A stretch of 60,275 nucleotides of DNA, from NCBI GenBank assembly GCA_905339155.1, contig CAJPFJ010000038.1:1-60275 (forward strand), given 5' to 3'. Shown in pieces: positions 7,952 to 17,561 of the stretch. This DNA is from Methanosarcinales archaeon (GTDB lineage Archaea; Halobacteriota; Methanosarcinia; Methanosarcinales; Methanoperedenaceae). The notes under the pieces were generated by a model, which had not been told where the DNA came from, did not search any database, and worked only from the letters and a program-made list of their open reading frames with translations. Both the position numbers and the translations under genes were made by a program. The stretch's first letter is position 1, and each line of letters opens with the position of its first letter.

Positions 7952-9493
7952 ATGAAAAGGCAAATTAATGAGGGTGAAAAAGTCAAACTTCTTTCGAAGT
8001 ATCGACAGGAAGATGGCTTTAATCATTGTTTTGTGGATAATGAGAAAATAGAAAATGAAAAAGATATTCAGTTTGACCACATAGAGCCATATGCAAAAGT
8101 CGAAGAAACTTCTCTCGACAATATTGCTCCAGTTTGCAAAAAACATAACCTTGCGAAGAAGGATATGACATTATCCGAGTATCGGGATAAGCTTGGAATG
8201 GAGAAATTTTTTGAAAGATTTGAATCTGAAGGAAAGCAAGCTAAACTCAATGATGTTCTCACATTAAAATTCAAGAATGATTTTGGTTTCCCTGCTCAAT
8301 ATGATTTTGATTCTAAACAAATGAAAATAACCGTGAAATATTATCAAGATAAAAACAAAATTCATCCTCCAGAGATTCAAACAAATCAAGTTTATCAATG
8401 TCCAATAACAAAAATGAATTATTATTATGCATTGATTCCGACTCAGAACATATTAAATGATGGAATAGAGAATGCAGACCTCGAATTACAACCCCGACCT
8501 TTGAATTATGAACACTTATGGGACTTATATCGTCATCTTCGTGTCAATCCACAATTACAGCCATCGATTTGTAGGGTTGTTGGAAATGAGGGATGCGCTC
8601 TTGTTTTCGATGGTCAGCATAAAGCAGCTGCAAAAATCTGGGCTGGTGCAAATTTGATTGAAGCAAAAGTATACATCAATCCTGATAAGGTTTGGCTAAT
8701 GAGAGCAAATTTAATTGCTCATGACAAATTGAAACAACTCCGATTTTACTCCTCGATCCTTGCTGATAAGATGGCACAACTCTATGGGGTAAATTGGCAA
8801 AGATATGTTGAAACAGCGGCTAGGAAATCTGAAAAAGGCTTTTGCAATTTTATTAAATATGCAGAAAATAAATCAGATGAGAAACCTGATAAGCAGATCG
8901 AAGCCTTTTTAATGAATTCCATACTCAAAAGCGATGGGAATAAATTTTCTCAATTTGTGGCTCCAGAAAATAAATCTGGAAAGCAATACGCTATTAGCTG
9001 GGACTCGATGAAAAAATATTACTTCCGATATTTTCTTGTAAAACCTCCTCTGGAAGTTGAAATAGATTCGAAGGAAGACTATCGAAATCAAGAGATTGCA
9101 AATAATATTAGGCTATTGGACATATTGTCTAATCAAATATTAGAGGATAAATGGAACCCGTCGGAGAACAATGAAATACACAAAAAAGCTGAGAGAATAT
9201 TCAGGCCGGGTGCGATTATGTCTTGGCTGCCAATGCTTAGAGATGTCATTTACAACAAATTAGATTTAATAAACCCCGAAGAAGCTCATCAAATATTATT
9301 TAGAAATATTCCCGAAGATAAGTGGGGACTCATCGAAAAATTTGTAGGACGTATGTTTAGTCATCAGATTTGGAGTGAAAGAGATACTAATATTGATGTA
9401 ACTTTTGGCAATAAGAATAAAGAGTATACAAAAGATCTCTTCGGGAAAAAAGGATTTACTACACAATGGATTCTAGGAATTAATACGACGTAA
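7952..9493 (+). CDS. HNH nuclease domain plus DGQHR domain protein
   Basis: A 513-residue protein. Residues 24-70 form an HNH module: Cys26, Asp42-His43 (FDHIEPYAKVEE), Asn57, Cys62 and His65 (CKKHN), then Lys69-Lys70. Around residue 220 lies VFDGQHKAAAK, the DGQHR signature of ParB/Srx-like proteins that include DndB of phosphorothioation systems. The rest is helical and unassigned. GAGGT lies six to seven bases before the ATG. Fusion of a nicking or cutting domain with a DGQHR domain suggests a role in DNA modification or restriction; this is inference. It lies in the same AT-rich patch as the Mrr-like protein at 5243 but on the other strand. No dnd or pts genes are near. Confidence 0.7.
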   Translation: MKRQINEGEKVKLLSKYRQEDGFNHCFVDNEKIENEKDIQFDHIEPYAKVEETSLDNIAPVCKKHNLAKKDMTLSEYRDKLGMEKFFERFESEGKQAKLNDVLTLKFKNDFGFPAQYDFDSKQMKITVKYYQDKNKIHPPEIQTNQVYQCPITKMNYYYALIPTQNILNDGIENADLELQPRPLNYEHLWDLYRHLRVNPQLQPSICRVVGNEGCALVFDGQHKAAAKIWAGANLIEAKVYINPDKVWLMRANLIAHDKLKQLRFYSSILADKMAQLYGVNWQRYVETAARKSEKGFCNFIKYAENKSDEKPDKQIEAFLMNSILKSDGNKFSQFVAPENKSGKQYAISWDSMKKYYFRYFLVKPPLEVEIDSKEDYRNQEIANNIRLLDILSNQILEDKWNPSENNEIHKKAERIFRPGAIMSWLPMLRDVIYNKLDLINPEEAHQILFRNIPEDKWGLIEKFVGRMFSHQIWSERDTNIDVTFGNKNKEYTKDLFGKKGFTTQWILGINTT

Positions 9494-9684
9494 ACAATAC
9501 AATGTCTTATGGAATTACATTTTTGGAACTAATTTCTCATATTTTTCATTTATCTTTAATTTCGAAATTACTATATCATTATATTCCAGGTCTTCTTTAT
9601 CAGTTCTCATATCACAACATTATGATAGTATAAAGTTTTCCTAAGATTTTAAAACTCTTTCTATAAATACATACTTTTTTACAT
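9494..9684. other. intergenic, nothing recognised
   Basis: AT-rich gap between two convergent genes. No ORF, clear hairpin or repeat was seen. Confidence 0.6.
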
Positions 9685-10611
9685 TTATGGAGTATAAATC
9701 TTTTTAATCCCAAATCTCTTAAACATCATTGCTTCCACCTTGCTGATATCAAGCAGCCTGATAAGCATCTTTATATCATTTTCATCAACCTGAACACCTG
9801 TGACCATGGCATCCCCTTTATAAAAAATTGTCCCTCCTTTCATATTTGCACCCAGATAACCTTTAGCTCTCCCCCTTATTATAAGCACGCCATCTTTCAT
9901 ATATACACCGGCGAACTCTCCCGCATTCCCTGTAATGATCGTCCCTCCGCGCAGAAGAACAGCGGTGTTTTTGCCTCCATCTCCATCTACCCTGACAGAC
10001 CCGTTCTTCATCAGGATGCCTGTGCTCATACCCGCATCGCCTTCCACAATGACCTTCCTGTCAACATCAAGGCGGGAAGCTATAGTATCACGGATAATCC
10101 CATCTTTTAAGTATAAGCAGCCATTTTCCATACAATTCGGGGGAAGTATTTTTTCATCTTGCACTTCTGTAAGGATATCTGTAACAGACACGAATTTTCG
10201 ATATCCCTGGCGGTCAGATCCGATCTCTACAACATTTCCCATTGGTTGTTTGACATTACCTTTTACATAGATCGCTCCTGAGATCATACTGATTCCCATT
10301 CGGGTATCAACATCCCCATCAACGATTATTGATCCAACCTTTATGTTTTTTCCAGTGCCCCCGAAAAACTTAAGGTCAACCCCAAGGCTGCTTCCAAGCC
10401 TTTTGCCTGCATTGCCTTTTAAGTTCACATCTTCTCCGTTCTTTAAAGCAAAAACAAGGTCTTGATAGGTATATGATGTGTCGGTCTGGTGCGGTATCAC
10501 AGAGGACGGAGAAAGCCTGCTGCCCCTGTGCTGCCAGAAAAAATCATATGTGAAATCACATAAGCAATCAACGAGATAAAATAATTCAAGATTCACAACT
10601 GACAAATTCAC
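9685..10611 (-). CDS. GXGXG beta-helix protein, FwdC-like
   Basis: A 308-residue protein with at least six turns of the GXGXG repeat (for example GNAGKRLGSSLG, GDAGMSTGILMKNG, GNAGEFAGVYMKDG). This repeat forms a right-handed beta-helix in the glutamate synthase C-terminal domain and in FwdC/FmdC, subunit C of formylmethanofuran dehydrogenase. It is not certain FwdC: other fwd subunits are absent nearby and about 45 N-terminal residues do not fit. The start is GTG at 10611, overlapping the upstream stop as GTGA, so it is coupled to the membrane-protein gene. A role in C1 or glutamate metabolism is inference. Confidence 0.75.
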   Translation of the reverse strand: MNLSVVNLELFYLVDCLCDFTYDFFWQHRGSRLSPSSVIPHQTDTSYTYQDLVFALKNGEDVNLKGNAGKRLGSSLGVDLKFFGGTGKNIKVGSIIVDGDVDTRMGISMISGAIYVKGNVKQPMGNVVEIGSDRQGYRKFVSVTDILTEVQDEKILPPNCMENGCLYLKDGIIRDTIASRLDVDRKVIVEGDAGMSTGILMKNGSVRVDGDGGKNTAVLLRGGTIITGNAGEFAGVYMKDGVLIIRGRAKGYLGANMKGGTIFYKGDAMVTGVQVDENDIKMLIRLLDISKVEAMMFKRFGIKKIYTP

Positions 10612-11138
10612 TTAAAAGTAGATGAATTAATCCTTGATCGGTCAGAAAAAGAATTCTGTTCCTTCGTCTTTGTATAATCATCCATGAACGTGCCAGCAGA
10701 TGTGAATAATAATAAAAGAACCAGGTAAATTGTATTAATTTCCATAGGACTCATATGCGAAATACCGGATATTTCCTGGATGTTTGCCTGTATGGCCAAT
10801 ATGCCTATCAATATCATTGATGCCAGTACCCCATTTATGAACCAGAAGCTGTCTTTGACTTTCGTTGAGGCTATCATTATGGGAACAATTATTAACCAAA
10901 ACTTACCTGCAATAAGCCCAACGAGCCCATAATTCAAATAGATATATTGGATTATTGGGTTATATTCCGCACCCAATCCTTTTGAATCCATCATTATAGC
11001 AGATGTAACTGAGTCTGCGATACCGAACGTAATGAAAACGCAAAAGTAAAGAAAATGCTGAAAATTTAATCTGCGGTATATATATCCGAAAAGAAGTTTG
11101 ATAAAATCAAATCCGGATTCTTCTTTGTTTACAATCAT
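10608..11138 (-). CDS. integral membrane protein, four helices
   Basis: About 176 residues with four predicted membrane segments, roughly 25-45, 70-90, 100-120 and 135-150. I start at the ATG at 11138, which has GGTGA about five bases upstream; an ATG at 11168 is also in frame but lacks a site. No family is recognised. Its last codon overlaps the GTG of the FwdC-like gene, so the pair is an operon. The N-terminal Lys/Glu-rich stretch is cytosolic by charge. Confidence 0.6.
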   Translation of the reverse strand: MIVNKEESGFDFIKLLFGYIYRRLNFQHFLYFCVFITFGIADSVTSAIMMDSKGLGAEYNPIIQYIYLNYGLVGLIAGKFWLIIVPIMIASTKVKDSFWFINGVLASMILIGILAIQANIQEISGISHMSPMEINTIYLVLLLLFTSAGTFMDDYTKTKEQNSFSDRSRINSSTFK

Positions 11139-11250
11139 TTTTTCACCATGTAATATTATTTTCCGCATAACCTATGATACTAATGATAGTTATCATATCA
11201 ATAGATAGTTTTCAAAACATATAAAGCCAATCTTTAATCAAAATGAGCAT

Positions 11251-13320
11251 TTACTTGAACTTCTTCAGCAATTTACCATAGAATTCGATATCTGGGTACT
11301 TGCGCGCAAGCCTTTCCACAATAAGCTCAGGCGTGCTGCGCGCAAGATAATTATATCTCGGATTCCTGTCAACTATAAGGTTCAATTGTTCGTCAAGACC
11401 TTTTGCTTCAATACCATCAACCCGGATCTTATGGGTTGTATTTTTAAGGATCGATTCTGCCAGGTGGCTTACAAATACCCCGAGCCCATTATTATCGTCA
11501 AGCTCCTCAAGTATCCCTGAAATGATCTTCGCGGAAGCTCCCGGCTCAGTGATAGATTCCATCTCATCAGTAAGGACGATCTTGGTATTTTCATTCGATA
11601 CGGCAGAAAAATCTTTGACAGTGCTTTCAAAAGCCCCGGCATCCATTGTACCTTTGGATTTGCCGAAATAATAGAATTCTTCGACAAGACCCAGTTCGCA
11701 TTCTTTCGCAGGAACGGGAAAACCCATATGGGCAAGTATAACAACCTGGGCAAGCAGATCAAGTGTTGATGTTTTGCCGCCTGAGTTTACGCCGCTTAAC
11801 AGTATCACACTCGCATCTTTGAGTTTACCGATGCCGGAATTCATGCGGGATCTTCCAACCGCATAATCTATCGGGACTGCATTTGCCAGGAAAAGGTTCG
11901 ATCCTCCTTTTATGCCTATCCCGTTATCACTCTGAAGATGTGGCATGTTAAGGGTGAATTTTTTTGAAAAACAGGCGATCGTATATCCGACATCAAAATC
12001 AAGAACTTCACGAACAAGCAGGGATGCAGTTTCCTTTAAGTTTGAAAGAAAACGGGCATTATTTCTCAGGATTACGATCTTTCGTGATGCTATGCTTCGA
12101 AGGAGATGGTTTTTTAATCCTTCAACGCCGCGTATGTTTATTTTGATCGGGTGAGATACTTCCTCGTTGAAAAAAGTATTGACATACCCGGACTCTGCCA
12201 TGTTAAGACCCAGTCCAGCCACGATCCCCCGTAATGCATTTGCCGTTACTGTATTGTATTTTTCCCTGATCTCTTTCTCAAGCAGCAGATTGATGCCTCC
12301 ATCCATTGCAGTGAGCATGTCAAAGCCTTTGACGGTAATTGAGCTATTTTCAATAAGAGCTCTAAATTCAAGATTTGCCTGTTGCTGCGAATTTGCAACT
12401 GTGTCGCTTAGTCTGTCGATAATTGATTTGCATCTATCTATTTCATTATCAAGCCCGCTTTTTATATCATTTTCACCTGAGAGTTTCATTAAACCGGAAG
12501 ATAACCGCTGGATATCCTCATGTTTGATTTTTTCACAAAAACCAGGAGTATGCTGCCTTATTTTATTGAAGATACCAATTGAGCAAGTGATGGCCTCAAG
12601 GTTTTTTGTAAAAAATGCCAGTTCTTTTTCAGGAGCGACCTGCCAGGTCTCTAATTTTTTTATATCAAGGAAATCAACATCTATATCCTCCGGAAAATCA
12701 AGGCCAGCCAGGCCTGTATTGAGTATAACATACGAATAACCGCGGGCTACATCGGCAATTTCCCTTCGATCAGAAACAAGCTGAACTGAAACAGGGAATT
12801 TTTTAGCGGCTTCAAATTCTTCAGCGTTTGTTGCAATAATGACCCTGTCCCTGATCACAGGTATATTTAGATTTATCTTCAGGGGTTTAATCTTTGATAA
12901 CAGGGAGGATAGTTCTTTTTCATCGATTTTATCCGCAATCCCTAAAATTTCGCGGATCTCTTTCTGGATATGCAGTATCTTTTCCTTCTTTCGGGAAGGA
13001 TAAGGGAAATATAAGCTCAATTTGCTTCTTGCATGATCCGTATGTGCAAAACCTTTGATAAGTTCTAAGAGCTTTTCATAAAAATCAAAAGCCTCATTTG
13101 TTCTAAGGAAATCCCTGACGCCTGCGCCCTCGTTTATTGCAATAGCCTCAAGGACAAGGGAAATCGCGGATCTTTCGTTCATTCCCTCAAGTTCGCTAAT
13201 GGCGGCGATATCCTGACTTATTATGGCATCAATGGCCTGTTTTTCAGAGCCGAAATGCTCAACAAGGCGGCGCGCGGTTTTTTCACCAATGCGGGGGATT
13301 GATTTCAGGGTGGTTATCAT
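11251..13320 (-). CDS. archaeal MutS-like ATPase with HhH N-terminus
   Basis: A 689-residue protein. Residues 1-60 hold two helix-hairpin-helix motifs (IPRIGEKTARRLVEHFG; LEGMNERSAISLV), which bind DNA without sequence preference. The MutS core and clamp helices follow. The ABC-type ATPase has Walker A GVNSGGKTST near 510 and Walker B IVLTDEME near 583. The mismatch-recognition Phe-x-Glu domain of MutS1 is not visible, and there is no Smr nuclease domain, so it is closer to the archaeal MutS2/MutS5-like group, whose members act on branched DNA. Single gene; mutL is 31 kb away. Role inferred: recombination or repair. Confidence 0.85.
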   Translation of the reverse strand: MITTLKSIPRIGEKTARRLVEHFGSEKQAIDAIISQDIAAISELEGMNERSAISLVLEAIAINEGAGVRDFLRTNEAFDFYEKLLELIKGFAHTDHARSKLSLYFPYPSRKKEKILHIQKEIREILGIADKIDEKELSSLLSKIKPLKINLNIPVIRDRVIIATNAEEFEAAKKFPVSVQLVSDRREIADVARGYSYVILNTGLAGLDFPEDIDVDFLDIKKLETWQVAPEKELAFFTKNLEAITCSIGIFNKIRQHTPGFCEKIKHEDIQRLSSGLMKLSGENDIKSGLDNEIDRCKSIIDRLSDTVANSQQQANLEFRALIENSSITVKGFDMLTAMDGGINLLLEKEIREKYNTVTANALRGIVAGLGLNMAESGYVNTFFNEEVSHPIKINIRGVEGLKNHLLRSIASRKIVILRNNARFLSNLKETASLLVREVLDFDVGYTIACFSKKFTLNMPHLQSDNGIGIKGGSNLFLANAVPIDYAVGRSRMNSGIGKLKDASVILLSGVNSGGKTSTLDLLAQVVILAHMGFPVPAKECELGLVEEFYYFGKSKGTMDAGAFESTVKDFSAVSNENTKIVLTDEMESITEPGASAKIISGILEELDDNNGLGVFVSHLAESILKNTTHKIRVDGIEAKGLDEQLNLIVDRNPRYNYLARSTPELIVERLARKYPDIEFYGKLLKKFK

Positions 13321-13525
13321 TGCAATTCAATTTTATAATTATATATGTTTTATCTTAATGGTATGTAGATTTTAAAAACGTTGGTGTTACTGATATATGA
13401 ATAAATATTGTGTCTGATATTTCCAATGAATGAAAAAAGGCAGGAAAAGATATTTCAGGTAATAAAGATCTAAATACTAAAGAAGACACTAAATAATAAA
13501 CTAAAAATATATATTGGAGTTATAT

Positions 13526-13732
13526 ATGAATACTGTAGCTGAAACAGAATCTGTAAGTGATGTTTTCATTGAAACCTTGAGAAAAGTGGATGGTGAAATA
13601 GAGTCAGCGATAGATACTCTTGAAATAATAAGCGATAGTGAGACTTTGAAAGCAATTGAAAAGGGATTGGCGGACATCAAAGCAGGTAGAGTCATCGGAT
13701 TCGAAGATTTTTTGAAGAAAAATGGGTATTAA
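13526..13732 (+). CDS. RelB-like antitoxin, probably orphan
   Basis: A 68-residue acidic protein ending in LADIKAGRVIGFEDFLKKNG, a pattern typical of archaeal RelB-type antitoxins (toxin-wrapping helix with a GRVxxxEDF tail). The ATG at 13526 has GGAG seven bases upstream; the longer frame from a TTG at 13514 includes that site. In such pairs the toxin starts inside the antitoxin end; here only a short frame does so (13722). Confidence 0.65.
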   Translation: MNTVAETESVSDVFIETLRKVDGEIESAIDTLEIISDSETLKAIEKGLADIKAGRVIGFEDFLKKNGY

Positions 13733-13811
13733 ATATAACCTGACTTTCAGGATTTCATGGGCTACAAAATCTGAAATATTTGAAAAAGCGCTAACATTAG
13801 AGATTATATAA
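13722..13811 (+). pseudogene. remnant of a RelE-like toxin gene
   Basis: An ATG frame of 29 codons (MGIKYNLTFRISWATKSEIF and on) begins 11 bp inside the antitoxin gene, the position of a relE toxin, and opens with a strand as in RelE, but stops early. Full RelE proteins have about 85-95 residues. It may be a truncated toxin or chance. Confidence 0.4.
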
Positions 13812-13862
13812 AGATTTGACATCGCCAGTCAGGGAACTTATTAAATCTTCTTCTATGAATAA

Positions 13863-13935
13863 ACCACTGAGTTCACAGAGGGCACAGAGAAACAATAACT
13901 CTGGGATCTCTGAGTGCTCTGTGGTTGATTATCCT
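13863..13935. repeat. dispersed palindromic repeat, CACAGAG family
   Basis: ACCACTGAGTTCACAGAG on the left and CTCTGAGTGCTCTGTGGTT on the right are imperfect inverted arms. It shares the CACAGAG words and the flanking GATTATCC/GGATAATC word with the element at 2331-2393. Confidence 0.7.
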
Positions 13936-14200
13936 TCCGGGATTTATTTTCTATTGATTTTCCTCAAATATTCCAAAAGTAATTTTGTGGCACATATATA
14001 CGCTACAACTAGACACCATGAAAGCAATAACTCCATTCGAAATATTAAATTTTGCAGAAAATCTTCCGAAATCATAGCAAAACTTATCTTACTATTTTTC
14101 CATTACCTCACAGGATACGAAAGTATTATCCAATAAAGTGCCCTATAAAAACCACCGTTTTCATAATAATTAATAATTCTAATAAATTCGGAGAAAAAGG
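13936..14200 (+). promoter_or_regulatory. leader and promoter of the cfb operon
   Basis: No gene. CCCTATAAAA (14141-14150) is a good archaeal TATA box, which would place transcription start about 25 bases further on, leaving a short leader before the cfbD ATG at 14201. GGAGAAAAAGG supplies the ribosome-binding site. Confidence 0.5.
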
Positions 14201-15322
14201 ATGCCTGTTAAAAAAGAAAAAGAACCACTTATAATGCACCCGCGGCCCAGTTCGATCGTGGCCGCATTGTACACGTTAAGAGACCTTGACACTGATGTTG
14301 TCATACTGCACGGCCCTCCGGGATGCAGCTTCAAGCATGCCAGGCTTCTGGAAGAAGATGGGATGAGAGTTGTAACAACCTCGCTTGATGAGACTGGATT
14401 TGTTTTCGGGGGGCACGATGCCCTTGTCGAGGTGCTTGAAAAAGTAATAGAGCGCTTTAATCCCAAACGCATAGGGATCGTGGGTACCTGTGCAAGTATG
14501 ATAATCGGAGAGGAACTGCATGAGGCAGTGACCCAGGTCCAGCCTGATGTGCCTGTAATTGAGGTTGATGTGCATGCTGGCTACAGGGATAACACAAAAG
14601 GAGTTGTTATGGCTCTTGAATCGGCGCTTGCCTGTGGAATTATCAGCGAAGCTGAATTTGAGAGACAAAAAGCGCTTCTTAAGGAAGCTACGATGGTGGA
14701 GAAGCGTCACGGCGCGGCCAGCAAGGAATATCTTGCGCCGAATAGGGGCGATCTCAAATATAAGGTTGCAGAAAGATTGCTTGAATTAATAAAGCAGGGT
14801 AAAAAGGGATTAAATATATTAAACGCCAAGAAAGAGACAGCTTTCATGTTCGCGGATATTAACCTTGCAGTGGCGCAGGCTGCTGAAAAATTGGGTTTTA
14901 GTTCCAATATCGTGAACATGGTAAACCTTGATGTTAATGTTGGACTCCCCAAGAACAGGAGAAATGCCAGGGAAATTAAGGACGACCTGAAAGAAAAAGG
15001 ATTTGAAATACACCATATTATCGGAGGATTGGATGAGTATCCTGTGGCAGGAAATACCGCAGACCGGATAATCAGTGAGAAATACAGTGATTATGATTTT
15101 GCTGTCATATCGGGTGTTCCCCATGCACTTCCCATGAATAATATTAAGAATATGGAATTATTCTCTGTAACAAACGGACCGCGCCAGGTCGTTCCCTTAA
15201 AAGAGATGGGACACACTCATGTTGTGGTAGAGATCGACTTGCATCCCAAGACGCTGGGAGTATGCCACATCGTTGAATCTGAATTCGGGGCAACACTCAG
15301 GGAGATGGTCAGGGATGCCTAA
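14201..15322 (+). CDS. cfbD: Ni-sirohydrochlorin a,c-diamide reductive cyclase, catalytic subunit
   Basis: CfbD resembles the NifD nitrogenase subunit and, with CfbC, carries out the six-electron reduction and gamma-lactam ring closure on the way to coenzyme F430, the nickel cofactor of methyl-CoM reductase. In this 373-residue protein [11 protein letters not shown] (near 45) and [13 protein letters not shown] (near 93) carry cysteines in the nitrogenase-like fold, and [15 protein letters not shown] is typical of NflD. GGAGAAAAAGG precedes the ATG. Its end overlaps cfbC by 8 bp. Its presence implies the organism makes methyl-CoM reductase. No corruption is visible. Confidence 0.93.
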   Translation: MPVKKEKEPLIMHPRPSSIVAALYTLRDLDTDVVILHGPPGCSFKHARLLEEDGMRVVTTSLDETGFVFGGHDALVEVLEKVIERFNPKRIGIVGTCASMIIGEELHEAVTQVQPDVPVIEVDVHAGYRDNTKGVVMALESALACGIISEAEFERQKALLKEATMVEKRHGAASKEYLAPNRGDLKYKVAERLLELIKQGKKGLNILNAKKETAFMFADINLAVAQAAEKLGFSSNIVNMVNLDVNVGLPKNRRNAREIKDDLKEKGFEIHHIIGGLDEYPVAGNTADRIISEKYSDYDFAVISGVPHALPMNNIKNMELFSVTNGPRQVVPLKEMGHTHVVVEIDLHPKTLGVCHIVESEFGATLREMVRDA

Positions 15323-16106
15323 GCAGATTGCTATTTACGGAAAAGGCGGAATTGGCAAATCAAGCACAGCTTCCAATGTTGCTGCCGCTTGTGCAGATGA
15401 GGGCTACCGCGTTACGATAATCGGATGCGACCCCAAGAGTGATTCCTCCATTACGTTATTGCAGGGAAGGCGCATTCCTACCATAATGGACCTTATGAGA
15501 GAAGGTATGGATATAAAGGAAGAAGATATCGTTTTCAATGGGTATAAAGGTGTAAAATGCCTTGAGATCGGAGGTCCTGAACCCGGCATCGGATGCGCGG
15601 GAAGGGGAATCATTGTTGCTATAAGCCTTCTTAAGAAAATTTCACGCGCTATCGAGGACACGGATCTTGTTATTTATGATGTGCCCGGAGATATCGTATG
15701 CGGTGGATTTGTTGCGCCTGTAAAGAAAGGGCTTGTGAATGAGGCATATGTTCTCACTTCCGGCGAATATATGCCTCTTTATGCTGCGAACAATATCTGC
15801 AAAGGGCTTTCGCGCCTTGAGATGACGCTTAATGGTGTAATATGCAACTCACGCGGCGCTTTGAATGAGGAAAAGATCGTCAGCGAATTTGCAAAAGAGG
15901 TTGGAAGCCAGCTTCTTGCTTTTATTCCAAAAGATGTCCTGGTGCAGACATGCGAAAGAGATGGTTATTCAGTTATTGAGAAAGCTCCCGATTCACAGAT
16001 CGCGGGGGTGTATCGTAAGCTTGCTAAAAGCATTATGGGTAAAAGGCATGGCAAAATCCCGGTGCCGCTTGATGATGCCAGGTTGAGGGAATTGACAAGG
16101 ATTTGA
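15315..16106 (+). CDS. cfbC: Ni-sirohydrochlorin a,c-diamide reductive cyclase, ATPase subunit
   Basis: A NifH-like iron protein of 263 residues that passes electrons to CfbD with ATP hydrolysis. P-loop [13 protein letters not shown] is near residue 9. The two cluster-ligand cysteines, one from each subunit in the dimer, are in GIGCAGRGI and DIVCGGF. The start is the ATG at 15315 ([12 protein letters not shown]); upstream extension into cfbD has no support. It overlaps cfbD by 8 bp, so the subunits are made together. Confidence 0.95.
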   Translation: MPKQIAIYGKGGIGKSSTASNVAAACADEGYRVTIIGCDPKSDSSITLLQGRRIPTIMDLMREGMDIKEEDIVFNGYKGVKCLEIGGPEPGIGCAGRGIIVAISLLKKISRAIEDTDLVIYDVPGDIVCGGFVAPVKKGLVNEAYVLTSGEYMPLYAANNICKGLSRLEMTLNGVICNSRGALNEEKIVSEFAKEVGSQLLAFIPKDVLVQTCERDGYSVIEKAPDSQIAGVYRKLAKSIMGKRHGKIPVPLDDARLRELTRI

Positions 16107-16133
16107 TTCAGGCACAAAGATGAGTTGAAAATT

Positions 16134-17561
16134 ATGACCGACAAATTGGATATCCCACGAATTCTCATCGCAGGTGACCGCTCATCAGCAGGAAAAACAA
16201 CAATCTCGATCGGCATAATGTCGGTTCTTAAGGATATGGGCTATAATGTCCAGCCTTATAAAGTGGGTCTTGACTTCATTGATCCAGGCTACCATACGGA
16301 AGTGACAGGAAGGTTTTCAAGGAACCTTGATGGTTATTTGATGTCAGAGGAGGCCGTATGTGAAGTATATTCGCATGCTTCCAGGGGAGCTGATATTGCC
16401 ATCATAGAAGGTGTGCGTGGTCTTTTTGAAGGGCTTGAAGCAACAAGTGATATCGGAAGCACAGCACAGATCGCGAAAATATTAAAATGCCCTGTAATTC
16501 TTACGATCAATGCAAGAAGCATTACCAGAAGTACCGCAGCTCTTGTTTCAGGTTATAAGTCCTTTGACCCTGAAGTGAATATTGTTGGAGTGATCCTGAA
16601 TAACATCGGAAGTTTGCGACATGCCGAGAAAGCAAAGACTGCAATTGAAACTTATACGAATACTCCGGTCATCGGAGTAATACCTCGCAATGACTCCATG
16701 AAGATCTCTATGAGGCATCTTGGTTTGATCCCTGCTATGGAAGGAAGGCGAAAAGTCGCGGATTTTGATGCAAACCTGGGAAGGATAAAAGAGATAATTA
16801 AAGAAGGTATCGATATCGACAGGTTTATTTCGATAGCTAATTCTGCCAGACCGCTTGAAAAGCCCAACGAGAAAATATTCAGGACACAATCCCGGGAAAA
16901 CAAAATAAAGATCGGTATTGCGCTTGATGAAGCATTTAATTTTTATTATCGTGATAACCTTGAATTGCTTGAACTTGCAGGAGCTGAACTTGTATATTTC
17001 AGTCCTGTGAATGACAGCACCCTTCCGGAAGTGGATGGATTGTATATTGGGGGCGGTTATCCGGAATTATTCACAAATGAACTTGAAGATAATACTTCCA
17101 TGCGTGAAGCCATAAAACAGGCTTCAAAAGATGGTCTTCCCATTTATGCAGAATGCGGTGGACTGATGTACCTGACGCAGGAGATCACCACAAATGTTTC
17201 CGGAAGCGGAAATTATAATATGGCAGAAATGAAAGGCGGGACTTTCAAAATGGCAGGTGCGCTCCCTGGAAAGACGTTGATGGGGCATAAAAGGGTTGTA
17301 AGTTATAATATCGGAAGTTTCACAAAAGATAATGTGATCGGAAAAGCCGGAGCTTCTTTTATCGGTCATGAATTCCATCATTCGGAGATAATTGACCTGC
17401 CGGATGATACTGAATTTGCAATTAAGCTTGATCGCGGGGTTGGAATAAAAGGTGATCATGATGGAATACTTGTCAACAACACGATGGCAGCCTATGCACA
17501 CCTGCATGCGGCTTCTTATACGGATTTTGCAGGGGCGTTCGTGGAGTTTTGCAGAACGTGA
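16134..17561 (+). CDS. cfbB: Ni-sirohydrochlorin a,c-diamide synthase
   Basis: A 475-residue CbiA/CobB-family amidotransferase. It amidates the a and c acetate side chains of Ni-sirohydrochlorin using glutamine and ATP, the step before CfbCD. The N-terminal P-loop GDRSSAGKTT is near residue 15 and is followed by the DTB-synthetase-like core (KVGLDFIDPGYH). The C-terminal class I glutaminase has its nucleophile in YAECGGLMYL. Cobyrinate diamide synthase is the alternative, but the position next to cfbDC makes CfbB much more likely. The ATG at 16134 is preferred over a TTG at 16125. It follows cfbC by 27 bp in the same operon. Confidence 0.92.
   Translation: MTDKLDIPRILIAGDRSSAGKTTISIGIMSVLKDMGYNVQPYKVGLDFIDPGYHTEVTGRFSRNLDGYLMSEEAVCEVYSHASRGADIAIIEGVRGLFEGLEATSDIGSTAQIAKILKCPVILTINARSITRSTAALVSGYKSFDPEVNIVGVILNNIGSLRHAEKAKTAIETYTNTPVIGVIPRNDSMKISMRHLGLIPAMEGRRKVADFDANLGRIKEIIKEGIDIDRFISIANSARPLEKPNEKIFRTQSRENKIKIGIALDEAFNFYYRDNLELLELAGAELVYFSPVNDSTLPEVDGLYIGGGYPELFTNELEDNTSMREAIKQASKDGLPIYAECGGLMYLTQEITTNVSGSGNYNMAEMKGGTFKMAGALPGKTLMGHKRVVSYNIGSFTKDNVIGKAGASFIGHEFHHSEIIDLPDDTEFAIKLDRGVGIKGDHDGILVNNTMAAYAHLHAASYTDFAGAFVEFCRT

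Noticed and set aside
7952..9493. Complete Dnd phosphorothioation system
   Set aside because: Only a DGQHR domain is present; dndA, C, D and E are not in the window.
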